DNA of 64,000 nucleotides. It comes from Paenibacillus wulumuqiensis (GTDB lineage: Bacteria; Bacillota; Bacilli; Paenibacillales; Paenibacillaceae). Numbering within the stretch: the first letter of the stretch is position 1; every line of letters starts with the position of its first letter. Location of the stretch: positions 124,001 to 188,000 of the forward strand of contig NZ_LAQP01000016.1 in NCBI RefSeq assembly GCF_000971965.1, in the 5' to 3' direction. The notes under the pieces were generated by a model. That model did no database searches. It had not been told where the DNA came from and worked only from the letters and a program-made list of their open reading frames with translations. Made by a program: the position numbers and the translations under genes. This document shows positions 37,221 through 46,524 of the stretch, piece after piece.

Positions 37221-37983
37221 TGGTAGACAATGTAAAAAAGACATCTGGTAAGATGGACTTAAACATTGGAGACTGGAGGGGATTTTTTGTGGGGAAAACA
37301 GGCCGTATGAATAACCGTTATCCTGAAGAGCTAAAAATGCAAGCCGTTAGACGGGTTACCGAGGGGAAACATATCGTACCGAGAGGTGGCCAGACAACTT
37401 GGAATTCGAAATAAATCACAGGTAGAAGTATGGGTAAAGCGGTACCGCGAAGGCCAGCCAATTTCAGCAAGAGGCACCGCTGCGTAAACGAGTTACTGAC
37501 ATTACATACATTCGTGTGGGAGAGCGTTTTGTGTATCTCTCCGCAATCCAGGATTTATATAACAACGAGGTTGTGGCTTGGCATTTGTCCGAGCGAAATG
37601 ATCTCTTGCTGGTTACCAAAACAGTAGACATGCTCTGTGAGAAAACAGATCTAACGGATGCCCTCCTGCATTCTGATCAGGGATTTCAATACACCTCAAA
37701 GCCGTTTAACCGTAAACTTGCCGACTTGGAATCGTCGGCAGCCATTCTAGACGTGGAAACTGCCTTGACAATGCCTGTATCGAATCGTTCTTTTCACATC
37801 TGAAAACCGAAAAAATATATTTAACACATCTAGAATCGGTTTCTGACTTGAAACAAGCTATCCAAGAATACGTTTCATTTTATAACCACGAACGCTTTCA
37901 GAATAAACTAAACGACCGTTCCCCGGTGGAATACCGAGAAACGGTCGCAGCATAATAGTGTCTCTTTTTTCTTGTCTACTTAA
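37221..37983 (+). mobile_element. Decayed IS3-family (IS150-group) insertion sequence
   Basis: Left end TGGTAGACAATGTAAAAAAG and the complement of the right end (AAGTAGACAAGAAAAAAGAG) share GTAGACAA and a following A-rich stretch, giving candidate terminal inverted repeats. At about 763 bp it is roughly half the normal 1.3-1.5 kb, so an internal deletion is likely. No clean target duplication was identified. Exact ends are approximate. Confidence 0.7.
37289..37955 (+). pseudogene. Broken IS3-family transposase (OrfA/OrfB remnants)
   Basis: OrfA begins RYPEELKMQAVRRVTEGKHI and needs a frame change at about 37380 to continue as REVARQLGIRNKSQVEVWVK. It then runs to GQPI and jumps straight to the OrfB integrase core at RVTDITYIRVG (first Asp). 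LLHSDQGFQYTS holds the second Asp. Another frame change is needed to reach NACIESFFSHLKTEK (catalytic Glu) and the end FYNHERFQNKLNDRSPVEY. The tail of OrfA and the N-terminal part of OrfB are missing. It cannot make an active transposase. Confidence 0.85.
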
Positions 37984-38217
37984 CAGGGTTATGACCAAAG
38001 CTTCCGGCTTTTTAATTATTTATAGTTAGACCACTTAGCCTATTAACTTTTGTGTATGCCGCGCCTATTTTAAACGTAATCAATCATTAGTTTTCAGACA
38101 CGTCCCAATCATTCAACCATAATGTTGAAGCTTAAAAGTAAACTCTGCTTAGTCGAATGGTCGAATGTTAACGCGTTTTTAGCTTAGAAGGCTTAATGTG
38201 ATTTAAAATATATAAAA

Positions 38218-39039
38218 TTAATTTACAGCGTAAGGCTTAACAATAATATAACTTAGGTTGGCATTACCAATAAGTTTTCTTTTTTTAGTAATAGAGCCAC
38301 CAGATTTTACTGCTTGATGATTTTCTCTCTTATAATTGTAAAGTTCTGCCTGCGAGTTGCCATTAGCAAGCATATAAACTGAATGAACGTCTTCTTTTCC
38401 TTGCTCAATGGTATGATCTGTAACGTTTTTAGCAGTATAAGTTAAGCTACCTCTCCAGATATTATTTTTTGGATCGCTAGAAGAAATATCTACTTTATAA
38501 GATGTAATTGTAAAAGCAGTCTGATTTTCATCTAGATTAGCTCTATCTTGTGTCTCTTGAGTTAATTGTTTAGTACTCTTCATATAATGAGGATCATTTA
38601 ATTCAATTAATTTGCTGTCTGCATTATAATTCCCTTTTACATCCAAATATTCGAGTAATACCTTAAGAGGAACAAATAAAGAATTCATTTTTTGAACAGG
38701 TATTGTATCCATTTGTTTCGCAACCTGATCAATGACTACATCTTTAGAATTAGTAGTGACCATTAGATTATGGCCATTTAATTTGATATTGGCTGTTTTG
38801 GAACTTCCATTATATGAAACCTCCGCCCCTAGCAAATCACTTAACGAACGCAATGGAACGAGAAGGCGGTTGTTTTTATCAACGTATGGAGAGGTTGGAT
38901 AGGTAAAAAGGATATAATATTGATTGATTTTTAATATAGGTGGAGATGTGGCTTTTGTTGCTGCTTGGGCACTACTTTCCTTAGGAAAGCAAAATACGAT
39001 TAAAAGAAAAAGCGATAATATAATCTTGTACATTTTCAT
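38218..39039 (-). CDS. Stalk-domain secreted protein
   Basis: A 273-residue protein with a signal peptide (residues 1-24, ending SSAQAAT). Residues 35-150 hold the stalk-domain repeats (RLLVPLRSLSDLLGAEVSYN and LFVPLKVLLEYLDVKGNYN). The C-terminal 110 residues form an unknown beta-rich domain (SYKVDISSSDPKNNIWRGSL). It is markedly more AT-rich than its neighbours, which together with the adjacent IS remnant hints at acquisition. AAGGAG precedes the ATG by 8 bases. The substrate or surface partner is unknown. Confidence 0.7.
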   Translation of the reverse strand: MKMYKIILSLFLLIVFCFPKESSAQAATKATSPPILKINQYYILFTYPTSPYVDKNNRLLVPLRSLSDLLGAEVSYNGSSKTANIKLNGHNLMVTTNSKDVVIDQVAKQMDTIPVQKMNSLFVPLKVLLEYLDVKGNYNADSKLIELNDPHYMKSTKQLTQETQDRANLDENQTAFTITSYKVDISSSDPKNNIWRGSLTYTAKNVTDHTIEQGKEDVHSVYMLANGNSQAELYNYKRENHQAVKSGGSITKKRKLIGNANLSYIIVKPYAVN

Positions 39040-39137
39040 AGTATTAGCTCCTTAGAAGTTTTATTTATTAACGTAATAAACTAAAAAATGTTACATAATG
39101 TAGTTTTCTAATAGTCCAAAGCTCAATAGTTTGATGC

Positions 39138-39178
39138 AAAAAAGCACTACAAGCTGAGAATTCAGCTCGTAGTGCTTT
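39138..39178 (-). terminator. Intrinsic terminator of htpG
   Basis: On the minus strand AAAGCACTAC, GAGCTGAATTCTCAGCTT, GTAGTGCTTTTTTG. The hairpin is 31 bases after the stop, with an inner AGCTGAATTC pairing. Confidence 0.85.
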
Positions 39179-39208
39179 TACTTTGTAGAACATTAAACCA
39201 GATTAACC

Positions 39209-41110
39209 TTACACCATCACTTTGCAAATATCATTCGTAAACTCAACCGGGTCCTGAATCGGCAGGCCTTCGATCAGCAGCGCCTGATTGTACAGCAGAT
39301 TGGTGTACAATCCCAGCTTCTCCTTGTCGCCTTCATACGCTTTTTTCAGGGACTGGAATACGTCGTGGTTGACGTTGATTTCGAGTACTTTTTCGGCTTT
39401 GACATCCTGTCCGTTTGGCATCATTTGCAGGATTTTCTCCATCTCGATCGACAGTTCGCCGTCTGTGGACAGGCAGACCGGATGGGATTTGAGGCGTTTG
39501 GATGCTTTAACGTTTTTCACTTTGCCGCCCAGCGTTTCTTTCATCGCTTCGAACAGCTCTTTGTTGTCATTCTCCTCTGCCTGTGCCGCTTCATCCTTCT
39601 CGTCCGGCTCGATACCGAGGTCGCCGCTGGATACGGATTTGAATTCTTTTTCCTTGTATGCAGCAATCACTTTGAGTGCGAATTCATCGATATCGTCGGT
39701 CAGGTACAGGATTTCGTAGCCTTTGTCGGAGACCATCTCGGTCTGCGGCAGCTTCTCGATGCGCTCAATGGAATCACCGGCTGCATAGTAGATATACTTC
39801 TGATCTTCCGGCATACGGGATACGTACTCATCCAGTGTAACCAGCTTCTTCTCTTTGGATGAATGGAACATCAGCAGATCCTGCAGATCGTCCTTATGCA
39901 TGCCGTAGTTATTGTACACACCGAACTTGAGCTGACGGCCAAAAGAAGTATAGAACTTCTCATAGTTCTCGCGCTCGTCCCGGATCATGCTTTGCAGCTG
40001 TGATTTGATTTTGTTTTTGATGTTTTTGGCGATCAGCTTCAGCTGGCGGTCATGCTGGAGCAGTTCACGGGAGATGTTGAGCGACAGGTCTTCGGAATCA
40101 ACCATCCCTTTGACAAAGCTGAAGTAATCCGGCAGCAGGTCGCCACATTTGTCCATGATCAGTACGCCGTTAGAGTACAGTTCCAGGCCTTTTTCGTACT
40201 CTTTGGTGTAATAATCGAACGGCGTATTTTCCGGGATAAACAGGATCGCGTTGTATACGACAGCACCGTCAGCACTGATATGCACATGCTTGAGCGGCTT
40301 GTCGAAGCCATAGCGTTTCTCCTGATAGAAGTTATTGTAGTCTTCGTCGGTCAGTTCGCTTTTGTTTTTGCGCCAGATCGGGATCATGCTGTTGATCGTC
40401 TGTTCTTCGGTATAATCCACGTATTCCGGTGCTTTGTCTTCCGCATCACCTTCCTGCTTCTCGGCCGGACGACTGCTGGTGATATCCATCTTGATCGGAT
40501 AACGGATAAAGTCTGAATATTTCTTGATGATCGTGCGCAGACGGTATTCTTCCAGATACTCATCATACTGATCATCTTCGGTGTTTTCTTTCACTTTCAG
40601 AATAATATCGGTACCTACAGTATCCTTATCTGCCGGTTCGATCGTATAACCGTCCGCTCCATTGGAATACCAGCGGTATGCCTGGTCACTGCCCAGTGCG
40701 CGTGTAATGACGGTCACTTCATCCGCTACCATAAAGGCTGCATAGAAGCCGACCCCGAATTGCCCGATAATATTGTGACCATCCTGAGCTTCATTTTCCT
40801 TTTTAAAAGCAAGCGATCCGCTCTTGGCGATGACACCCAGATTGTTCTCCAGCTCTTCTTCGGTCATCCCGATCCCGGTATCGGTAATTGTGAGGGTTCT
40901 GGCGGCTTTATCCGGTGTAATCTTAATAAAGTAGTCCTCTTTGTTGAATGTGAGCTGGTCGTCGGTCAGTGCCTTGTAGTAGATCTTGTCGATGGCATCA
41001 CTTGCGTTGGAGATCAGCTCCCGCAGGAAAATCTCCCGGTGTGTGTAGATCGAGTTAATCATCATCTCCAGCAGACGCTTGGATTCTGCCTGAAATTGCT
41101 TTTTCGTCAT
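39209..41110 (-). CDS. htpG: Hsp90-family chaperone HtpG
   Basis: A 633-residue Hsp90 chaperone. The GHKL ATP-binding domain shows [25 protein letters not shown] and [16 protein letters not shown]. The middle domain has [15 protein letters not shown]-type sequence (here [19 protein letters not shown]), followed by the C-terminal dimerisation region. The start was placed at [20 protein letters not shown] with GGGAG 11 bases upstream, 15 codons after an in-frame start without a ribosome binding site. Upstream is a SigA promoter overlapped by a perfect CIRCE operator, so HrcA control is expected; in B. subtilis htpG is instead a class III gene without CIRCE. Confidence 0.97.
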   Translation of the reverse strand: MTKKQFQAESKRLLEMMINSIYTHREIFLRELISNASDAIDKIYYKALTDDQLTFNKEDYFIKITPDKAARTLTITDTGIGMTEEELENNLGVIAKSGSLAFKKENEAQDGHNIIGQFGVGFYAAFMVADEVTVITRALGSDQAYRWYSNGADGYTIEPADKDTVGTDIILKVKENTEDDQYDEYLEEYRLRTIIKKYSDFIRYPIKMDITSSRPAEKQEGDAEDKAPEYVDYTEEQTINSMIPIWRKNKSELTDEDYNNFYQEKRYGFDKPLKHVHISADGAVVYNAILFIPENTPFDYYTKEYEKGLELYSNGVLIMDKCGDLLPDYFSFVKGMVDSEDLSLNISRELLQHDRQLKLIAKNIKNKIKSQLQSMIRDERENYEKFYTSFGRQLKFGVYNNYGMHKDDLQDLLMFHSSKEKKLVTLDEYVSRMPEDQKYIYYAAGDSIERIEKLPQTEMVSDKGYEILYLTDDIDEFALKVIAAYKEKEFKSVSSGDLGIEPDEKDEAAQAEENDNKELFEAMKETLGGKVKNVKASKRLKSHPVCLSTDGELSIEMEKILQMMPNGQDVKAEKVLEINVNHDVFQSLKKAYEGDKEKLGLYTNLLYNQALLIEGLPIQDPVEFTNDICKVMV

Positions 41111-41175
41111 AACGATTATTGCTCCCTTCATGAGTATATGTAAGTGCTTATGCACTTGCTTCCAATCCGTTAATT

Positions 41176-41202
41176 TAGCACTCGTAAGAACAGAGTGCTA
41201 AA
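41176..41202. promoter_or_regulatory. CIRCE element (HrcA operator) of htpG
   Basis: TTAGCACTC-N9-GAGTGCTAA, a perfect match to the CIRCE consensus, 66 bases upstream of the htpG start and just downstream of its -10. HrcA bound here would block initiation until heat shock. Confidence 0.95.
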
Positions 41203-41213
41203 CCCTATCTTTT

Positions 41214-41242
41214 ATATATCACACCCTTATTTTGGATGTCAA
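41214..41242 (-). promoter_or_regulatory. SigA promoter of htpG
   Basis: On the minus strand TTGACA (41237-41242), 17 bases, then a TATA-rich -10 (about 41214-41219). The CIRCE element begins about 12 bases downstream. Confidence 0.75.
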
Positions 41243-41327
41243 CGTTAAGTGAGCCGTGCGGATTATTTCATTAATTAACTGAACTATTATATAATGATAA
41301 CGAACAACACGAAGGAGGACTCGATTG

Positions 41328-42383
41328 ATGTCGAACGATTACAGCTTTTTGCTGAAGCCTCTGCCCGGCTTTGAACGGGCGAATCTGATCGGCAACATGG
41401 CGACGATTGCCTCTTATTTTAACCGCGGCTATTTGCAGGCTTTTGCCCATGCCTGGACCTTCCCTGAGTATCAGGCTCATGTACCGCTGGAATATCAGGC
41501 ACTCGGACAGGAAGCACGAGCGTATCACACTACATATGAGCAGATTCTTAATGCCAGCCAGCTGCAGCAGCGGATTCACCGAAACCAGTCTACCCAGCAG
41601 GCACTGGAGATCATTCAGCAGGAAAGCCGGCAGCAGCGTCCTGTACTCGTCAAGGGCGATACCTTTTACTGCTCCTGGCTCAAACAGAATTATCAGCAGC
41701 TACATAATGCCCATTTCTATATTGTGACCCACCATGAGGAATTATCCCATCAGCTGCGCTGCACTGATGTAGCCTATCTGACACAAAATCATGCGCAGCC
41801 ATTTGCGGAATTTGAAGCCGGATTTACCGGCGATCTGATTACCTTTACACCATTAGCGGAAAGCACTCTGTCAGCTGCCATTGATCCGTACACTTTGCTG
41901 ATCCAGTGCGCCCGGCGTAATCTGGGGCATGAAGATGGCAGCATCCCGGTCTTTGATTCGATGGATGTGCTGGCGGAGCGGCTGGTCGAACTGGATCAGC
42001 TGGAACAGCAGCATGCTGCCACTGCCGTCTCGGAGGCCGAAGAACATCTGCAGCTGGAGATGCTGCTGGTGATGCAGGCGCGGATTCAGTTCCTGCTGCT
42101 GCTCGAACATCTCGCAGATCCGTCGAAGGAACCACTGAAGCTCATTTTGAATGGTTTTCAGCAAAGTGTGCGCAGCTGGAGCGCTATCCGGGAATCGTAC
42201 CGGAAGATCGCGCCGTCCACCGATGAGCGGATCACCCGGCTGCAGCAGATCGCCGACCAGATCCGTGTCGTCGCCATGCTGGAGCGTAATATCGCCCAGA
42301 CCATTTTGCATGATCAGCAGATACGCCGTATTCATGAACAGTATGAACAGCGCTGGGAACAGATCCAACAGTTGAACGGCTAG
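41328..42383 (+). CDS. Hypothetical protein, Gln/His-rich
   Basis: A 351-residue soluble protein with no signal peptide. It is unusually rich in Gln, Leu and His. The middle has alternating strands (HFYIVTHHEELSHQLRCTD), and the C-terminal 150 residues are helical (ARIQFLLLLEHLADPSKEPL, then RITRLQQIADQIRVVAMLER). No family recognised. AAGGAGG lies 9 bases before the ATG; a TTG directly before it is an alternative start. A strong terminator follows. Confidence 0.6.
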   Translation: MSNDYSFLLKPLPGFERANLIGNMATIASYFNRGYLQAFAHAWTFPEYQAHVPLEYQALGQEARAYHTTYEQILNASQLQQRIHRNQSTQQALEIIQQESRQQRPVLVKGDTFYCSWLKQNYQQLHNAHFYIVTHHEELSHQLRCTDVAYLTQNHAQPFAEFEAGFTGDLITFTPLAESTLSAAIDPYTLLIQCARRNLGHEDGSIPVFDSMDVLAERLVELDQLEQQHAATAVSEAEEHLQLEMLLVMQARIQFLLLLEHLADPSKEPLKLILNGFQQSVRSWSAIRESYRKIAPSTDERITRLQQIADQIRVVAMLERNIAQTILHDQQIRRIHEQYEQRWEQIQQLNG

Positions 42384-42429
42384 ACGGCCTGCTATAAGAC
42401 CCAACAGACGACAATATCATGACAAAGTC

Positions 42430-42463
42430 AAAAGACGACAGGATGATAGCTGTCGTCTTTTTG
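42430..42463 (+). terminator. Intrinsic terminator
   Basis: AAAGACGACAG-GATGATAG-CTGTCGTCTTTTT, between two convergent genes and nearly symmetric, so it can serve both. Confidence 0.9.
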
Positions 42464-42466
42464 CGG

Positions 42467-43366
42467 TTACATATGATCCAGCACATCGGTCAAATGATTG
42501 ACCAGAGCTGCGGTATATTGTCCATCCGGATCCAGCGAAGGATCAAGAATGCTTACTTCCATCCCGACAGCGAGCCGGTGGGAGACGAGCGAAATGAGTA
42601 TTTCCGCAAGTTCGTCATAACTCAGTCCATCCGGCTGCCGGCTGTCGACCGCTGGCATCAGCGTATCATTCAGCACATCCACATCCAGATGGATCAGGAA
42701 ACCATCCAGTTCCTGTTCATTCATCATCGCCAAAAAGGACTCGATCATCGGCTGAATGCCTTCGCTGCGCACGCGTGCCAGATCGTAATAATGCACGTCC
42801 GATTTCAGGACTGGCTTCACATAAGCCTGATCATATTCCCGGTTGCCGACACAGAAGATATGCTGCGGCTCCACATAGGGCTTGCACTGTTCCAGATTGG
42901 TCAGCCGCTCATCGCCTACTCCGGCAGCAATCGCCAGATCCATCCCGGCAATGCCTCCGGTCTGCGAGAGATCAGGTGTTATATAATCCGTATGTCCATC
43001 CAGGAAGAACAGACCGTATTTGTCTCGCTGCTTCAGGGCCAGTGTACTGCCGATCAGTATGCTGCAGTCACCGCCGAGGATCAGCTTGAAGCTGTCCCGC
43101 TCCAGCTGGCGGCTCATCAGCTGCGCCTGACGAATCGCATAATCCGAAGCAGCCTCCACATTCAGTATGCCTGAAGGCTCATCCTGCTCCATCCCATAAG
43201 CCGGCGGTTCCAGGCGAAATACATGCTCGGCCTGCAGCCGTTCATGAAGTCCATGCTGATGCAGCCATTCCGGCATCCGGTTGACGCCCGGTTCGTGATC
43301 CGGGTCCAGCTGTCGCAGTCCCAGATTGGTGGGAAATTCAAAAATATCAATTGCTCGCATTCTCAT
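42467..43366 (-). CDS. Arginase/agmatinase/formiminoglutamase-family protein
   Basis: A 299-residue ureohydrolase-family protein. The metal-binding motifs are present but altered: LILGGDCSILIG (GGDHS in most members), LFFLDGHTDYI (DAHxD) and LIHLDVDVLND (SxDxDxxDP). The Asp and His ligands are mostly kept, but the first His is Cys and the DP of the third motif is ND. The substrate may therefore differ from arginine, or activity may be weak. It stands alone in its direction next to the ANT(6)-like gene. Confidence 0.82.
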   Translation of the reverse strand: MRMRAIDIFEFPTNLGLRQLDPDHEPGVNRMPEWLHQHGLHERLQAEHVFRLEPPAYGMEQDEPSGILNVEAASDYAIRQAQLMSRQLERDSFKLILGGDCSILIGSTLALKQRDKYGLFFLDGHTDYITPDLSQTGGIAGMDLAIAAGVGDERLTNLEQCKPYVEPQHIFCVGNREYDQAYVKPVLKSDVHYYDLARVRSEGIQPMIESFLAMMNEQELDGFLIHLDVDVLNDTLMPAVDSRQPDGLSYDELAEILISLVSHRLAVGMEVSILDPSLDPDGQYTAALVNHLTDVLDHM

Positions 43367-43462
43367 TAGGGTATTCCTCTCTCTATGGGACGAATCTCTT
43401 CCGTAACTTGTACCGTAACCTGTAACGTTCAGTCCGTTCGGAATCCTCGCCTGTATATGTAA

Positions 43463-44341
43463 TCAGTCCGGGTAAATGTGTGTGGCATCATGCGGTAATC
43501 CTGCTACATGACGCAGATAGGCAGTTACATTTCCTTCTTCTTCCCTATTATATTCCAGTCCCAGACAGGAAGCCACCTGCCGGGCCGTTCGACTGAACAG
43601 ATCGGTCATTGCAAATACCGCCTGCCAGACAGACTCCTCCTCCGCACAGGAGTAGGTAGCCAGCAGTGCCTGCCAATCCTCTGCCGATACATACTTATCC
43701 AGATATTTGCCGCTTTTGCCGATACTGATCTGCCATCCATACCGATCTCCTGCCTGCCAGGACAGCATCCGGATCAGCATTGGACGTACGTACCTATCCA
43801 GATGATCGAGCGCGTACAGCATCTCGCGCCGCCACAGCCCTTTGGCAATATAGGTGGATACCCACCAGAATTCATTGCAGCACTCCGCAAATTGGGCCGC
43901 TGTCGGCTGGGCTACCCGGTAGTCCTCATCTGTCGGTTCCGGCAGAGCCGGTATGATTCCATCCTTGTCCAGCAGCAAGACCGTGAGCTTGTCCTCCTGC
44001 AGATAGGCTTCACGCTGCTGAATCGGCAGTAGCCGCAGATCGATCCGGTTGCCATCGGCGAACAGCATCAGGTAGGCAAAGCTGCCGCTGGGATGAGGCG
44101 GCTCTGATGTAGAGTTATCCGGCATCTGCATGATCAGCCGCTCGCCAAAATAATCCACCCAGCCATGATCCGAGGTAAAGGAATCCACATCCGTGACCAG
44201 ATACACCACATCATAATCCTGAAAAGGGTCTTCCGGTGCATTCTCATTCACCCGGGAACCGTTCATGGCGACAGCCCGGATACGCTCATCATCACGGGCA
44301 TAGTTCAGGATCAGATCCATCATTTGCTGGTTATTGCGCAT
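43463..44341 (-). CDS. Aminoglycoside 6-adenylyltransferase-like (ANT(6)/AadK) protein
   Basis: A 292-residue nucleotidyltransferase of the AadK/ANT(6) family: RIRAVAMNGSRVNENAPEDP then FQDYDVVYLVTDVDSF gives the GSRxN and DxD motifs. Further family segments are WWVSTYIAKGLWRREMLYAL and GKYLDKYV. Relatives adenylylate streptomycin. Its place among ordinary chromosomal genes, with no nearby transposase, is like intrinsic aadK of Bacillus. Resistance is predicted, not shown. Confidence 0.9.
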   Translation of the reverse strand: MRNNQQMMDLILNYARDDERIRAVAMNGSRVNENAPEDPFQDYDVVYLVTDVDSFTSDHGWVDYFGERLIMQMPDNSTSEPPHPSGSFAYLMLFADGNRIDLRLLPIQQREAYLQEDKLTVLLLDKDGIIPALPEPTDEDYRVAQPTAAQFAECCNEFWWVSTYIAKGLWRREMLYALDHLDRYVRPMLIRMLSWQAGDRYGWQISIGKSGKYLDKYVSAEDWQALLATYSCAEEESVWQAVFAMTDLFSRTARQVASCLGLEYNREEEGNVTAYLRHVAGLPHDATHIYPD

Positions 44342-44487
44342 CGTTATCAGGTTCCTTTCTTTGCGTCTGTCAGAATGATGTACAAATGGACATTGTTAAA
44401 TTATACCTAACATGGACGTAGATGGGTAGCGGTTGTGGAAGAATTAATATCTTTTCAACAAAGAGTTAATATCCCTCTTAATAATGA

Positions 44488-44536
44488 AAAAAGTTCCCCG
44501 GCCCGAACGCTGTTCAAAGCGTCAGGACCGGGGAAT
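44488..44536 (-). terminator. Terminator of the ribose operon
   Basis: On the minus strand TTCCCCGG, a loop containing GACGCTTTGAACAGCGTTC (an inner hairpin), CCGGGGAAC, then TTTTTTC. It lies 57 bases after rbsB. Confidence 0.85.
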
Positions 44537-44592
44537 CGATAGGGAAGAACTGTCTTTTACATTCATATTGGAGGTTAACGCATTAGCACGGC

Positions 44593-45519
44593 TTACTGAT
44601 CTTCCTTGGTCACCAGCTTCAGCGGAGCAGGGATCGACTTCTCGACCGTTTTGCCCTGCAGCACATCGCGCGCGGCATCTACAGCCATTTGTCCGATCAG
44701 TTCGGGCTGCTGGGCTACGGTAGCGGTCAGTTTGCCTTCCTTGATCGAATTCAGCGCGTCTTCGTTGCCGTCGAATCCGATCACGGGAATGTCCTTGCCG
44801 GAGCTCTGGATCGCTTCGATCGCACCGAGTGCCATCTCGTCATTATGAGCGAATACGGCCTGTACATCCGGATTGCCCTGCAGCAGATTCTCCATTACAG
44901 TCAGACCTTTGGTACGGTCAAAGTCTGCCGCCTGGCTGGCGACGACATCCAGTTCTTTATCGGCTACATCGTGGAATCCTTTACCGCGTTCACGGGTAGC
45001 GGATGCGCCCGGTACACCCTGCAGCTCGATGACTTTGGCGTCTTTGCCGAGTTCCTTGACGATGTATTCGGCTGCCATTTTGCCGCCTTTGGCATTATCC
45101 GAAGCGACCAATGCTTTGACATCGCCCTTATCTGCGGAGCGGTCCAGCGTAACGACCGGAATATCCAGTCCGTTCGCTGATTGCACAGCTGCCGAGATGG
45201 CGGCGGAATCGGTCGGGTTGATCAGCAGCGCATCCACACCCTGCTGCATCAGATCATCGACATCATTGCTTTGCTTGGCCGAATCATTCTGTGCATCGAC
45301 GACGATCACTTCGATATTCAGCTTTTTCGCTTCCTTCATGACACCGTCTTTGAGCGATACGAAAAATGGATTGTTCAGTGTGGAGATAGACAGTCCGATT
45401 TTGATTTCACCGGGTTTGGCCGACTTTTCCGATTTGGCCCATTCCGGCGGCTGCAGGGAGCAGCCGGAGAGCAGCACAACGATCATGACAGCGGCCAGTA
45501 AAGGTACGATTTTTTTCAT
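44593..45519 (-). CDS. rbsB: Ribose-binding lipoprotein RbsB
   Basis: A 308-residue lipoprotein with lipobox VVLLSGCS and the RbsB fold: IGLSISTLNNPFFVSLKDGV, LDIPVVTLDRSADKGDVKA, VFAHNDEMALGAIEAIQ, VIGFDGNEDALNSIKEG. It delivers ribose to RbsAC. AGAGGAA precedes the ATG. It is the last gene of the rbsRKDACB string, as in B. subtilis, followed by a strong terminator. Confidence 0.96.
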   Translation of the reverse strand: MKKIVPLLAAVMIVVLLSGCSLQPPEWAKSEKSAKPGEIKIGLSISTLNNPFFVSLKDGVMKEAKKLNIEVIVVDAQNDSAKQSNDVDDLMQQGVDALLINPTDSAAISAAVQSANGLDIPVVTLDRSADKGDVKALVASDNAKGGKMAAEYIVKELGKDAKVIELQGVPGASATRERGKGFHDVADKELDVVASQAADFDRTKGLTVMENLLQGNPDVQAVFAHNDEMALGAIEAIQSSGKDIPVIGFDGNEDALNSIKEGKLTATVAQQPELIGQMAVDAARDVLQGKTVEKSIPAPLKLVTKEDQ

Positions 45520-45554
45520 GCCTGATTCCTCTTTTCCTTTTTAAAATCTATCGG

Positions 45555-46523
45555 TTATGCCGACTTTTTGCGATCGATCAATACAGCGATGACGATAACG
45601 ATCCCTTTGACGACCATCTGGTAGAACGAAGATACACCGAGCAGATTCAGACCGTTGTTCAGTGTACCGATGATGAGCGCACCGATCAGCGTACCGACAA
45701 TGCGTCCGCGTCCACCGGACAGACTCGTGCCACCGAGCACTACCGCTGCAATCGCATCCAGCTCGTATGATGTACCTGCTGTCGGCTGTGCCGAATTAAG
45801 ACGGGAAGTCAGGATTGCCCCGGCGAGTGCGGATAATGCACCAGCCAGCGAATAAATCATGATTTTGACACGCGGTACTTTGATACCGGATACAATCGCC
45901 GCTTTCTCGTTACCGCCGATTGCGTACGTTTTACGGCCAAAAGGCGTTTTGTGCAGGATCACCCACAGGATGATAAAAGCAATCGCCATCGTAATCGCCG
46001 GCACCGGAATGCCGAGGAAATAACCGCGTCCAAACAGCTGGAATGCCATGCTGTCGCCGAGCCCCGTAATCGGATTACCGTTGGTGTAGACAAGCGTCAG
46101 TCCGCGGAAGATGGTCATCGTCGCCAGTGTGGCGATAAATGGTGCCATTTTGCCCTTGGTGATCATGAGTCCATTAACCATCCCCATCACGCCACCTGCG
46201 GCACAACCGATAATAATCGCCAGAATCGGGTCCACGCCTGCCAGCATCAGATTCGCTACAAACGCACTGGATAGCGCCAGAATCGAACCGACCGACAAGT
46301 CGATACCGCCGGTCAAAATAACAAAGGTCATACCAAATGCAATCAGCGCATTAATCGCAACCTGACGCAGCAGGTTCAAAATATTAAGCGGTTCCAAGAA
46401 GCCGGGGTTCAATACCGATACAATAATGACCAGAATAATGAATCCCAGCAATGGGCCGAGCTTCTGTGTAACATTGGATAATTTGAAGTTTTTCTCCGAT
46501 TTTTCTTTGGTTATCGTTGACAT
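45555..46523 (-). CDS. rbsC: Ribose ABC permease RbsC
   Basis: A 322-residue permease with about ten spans: VAINALIAFGMTFVILTGGI, DLSVGSILALSSAFVANLM, and YELDAIAAVVLGGTSLSGGR, the latter being the family's most conserved segment. AGGAGG overlaps the rbsA stop, so translation is coupled. Confidence 0.96.
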   Translation of the reverse strand: MSTITKEKSEKNFKLSNVTQKLGPLLGFIILVIIVSVLNPGFLEPLNILNLLRQVAINALIAFGMTFVILTGGIDLSVGSILALSSAFVANLMLAGVDPILAIIIGCAAGGVMGMVNGLMITKGKMAPFIATLATMTIFRGLTLVYTNGNPITGLGDSMAFQLFGRGYFLGIPVPAITMAIAFIILWVILHKTPFGRKTYAIGGNEKAAIVSGIKVPRVKIMIYSLAGALSALAGAILTSRLNSAQPTAGTSYELDAIAAVVLGGTSLSGGRGRIVGTLIGALIIGTLNNGLNLLGVSSFYQMVVKGIVIVIAVLIDRKKSA

Positions 46524-46524
46524 A

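Larger units (their letters stand above)
37179..38013 (+). other. Terminator split by an insertion sequence
   Basis: AAAAAGCCGGA (37179-37189), 37 bases after the lipoprotein stop, is the exact complement of TCCGGCTTTTT (38003-38013). Inner flanks also tend to pair (AGCTGGT...CCCCT against AGGGTTATGACCAAAGCT). The two arms sit on either side of the IS3-type remnant, so the element seems to have landed in the loop of the lipoprotein gene's terminator. Confidence 0.65.

Noticed and set aside
37221-37983. Intact transposable element
   Set aside because: Two frame changes and loss of the OrfA/OrfB junction region; not functional.
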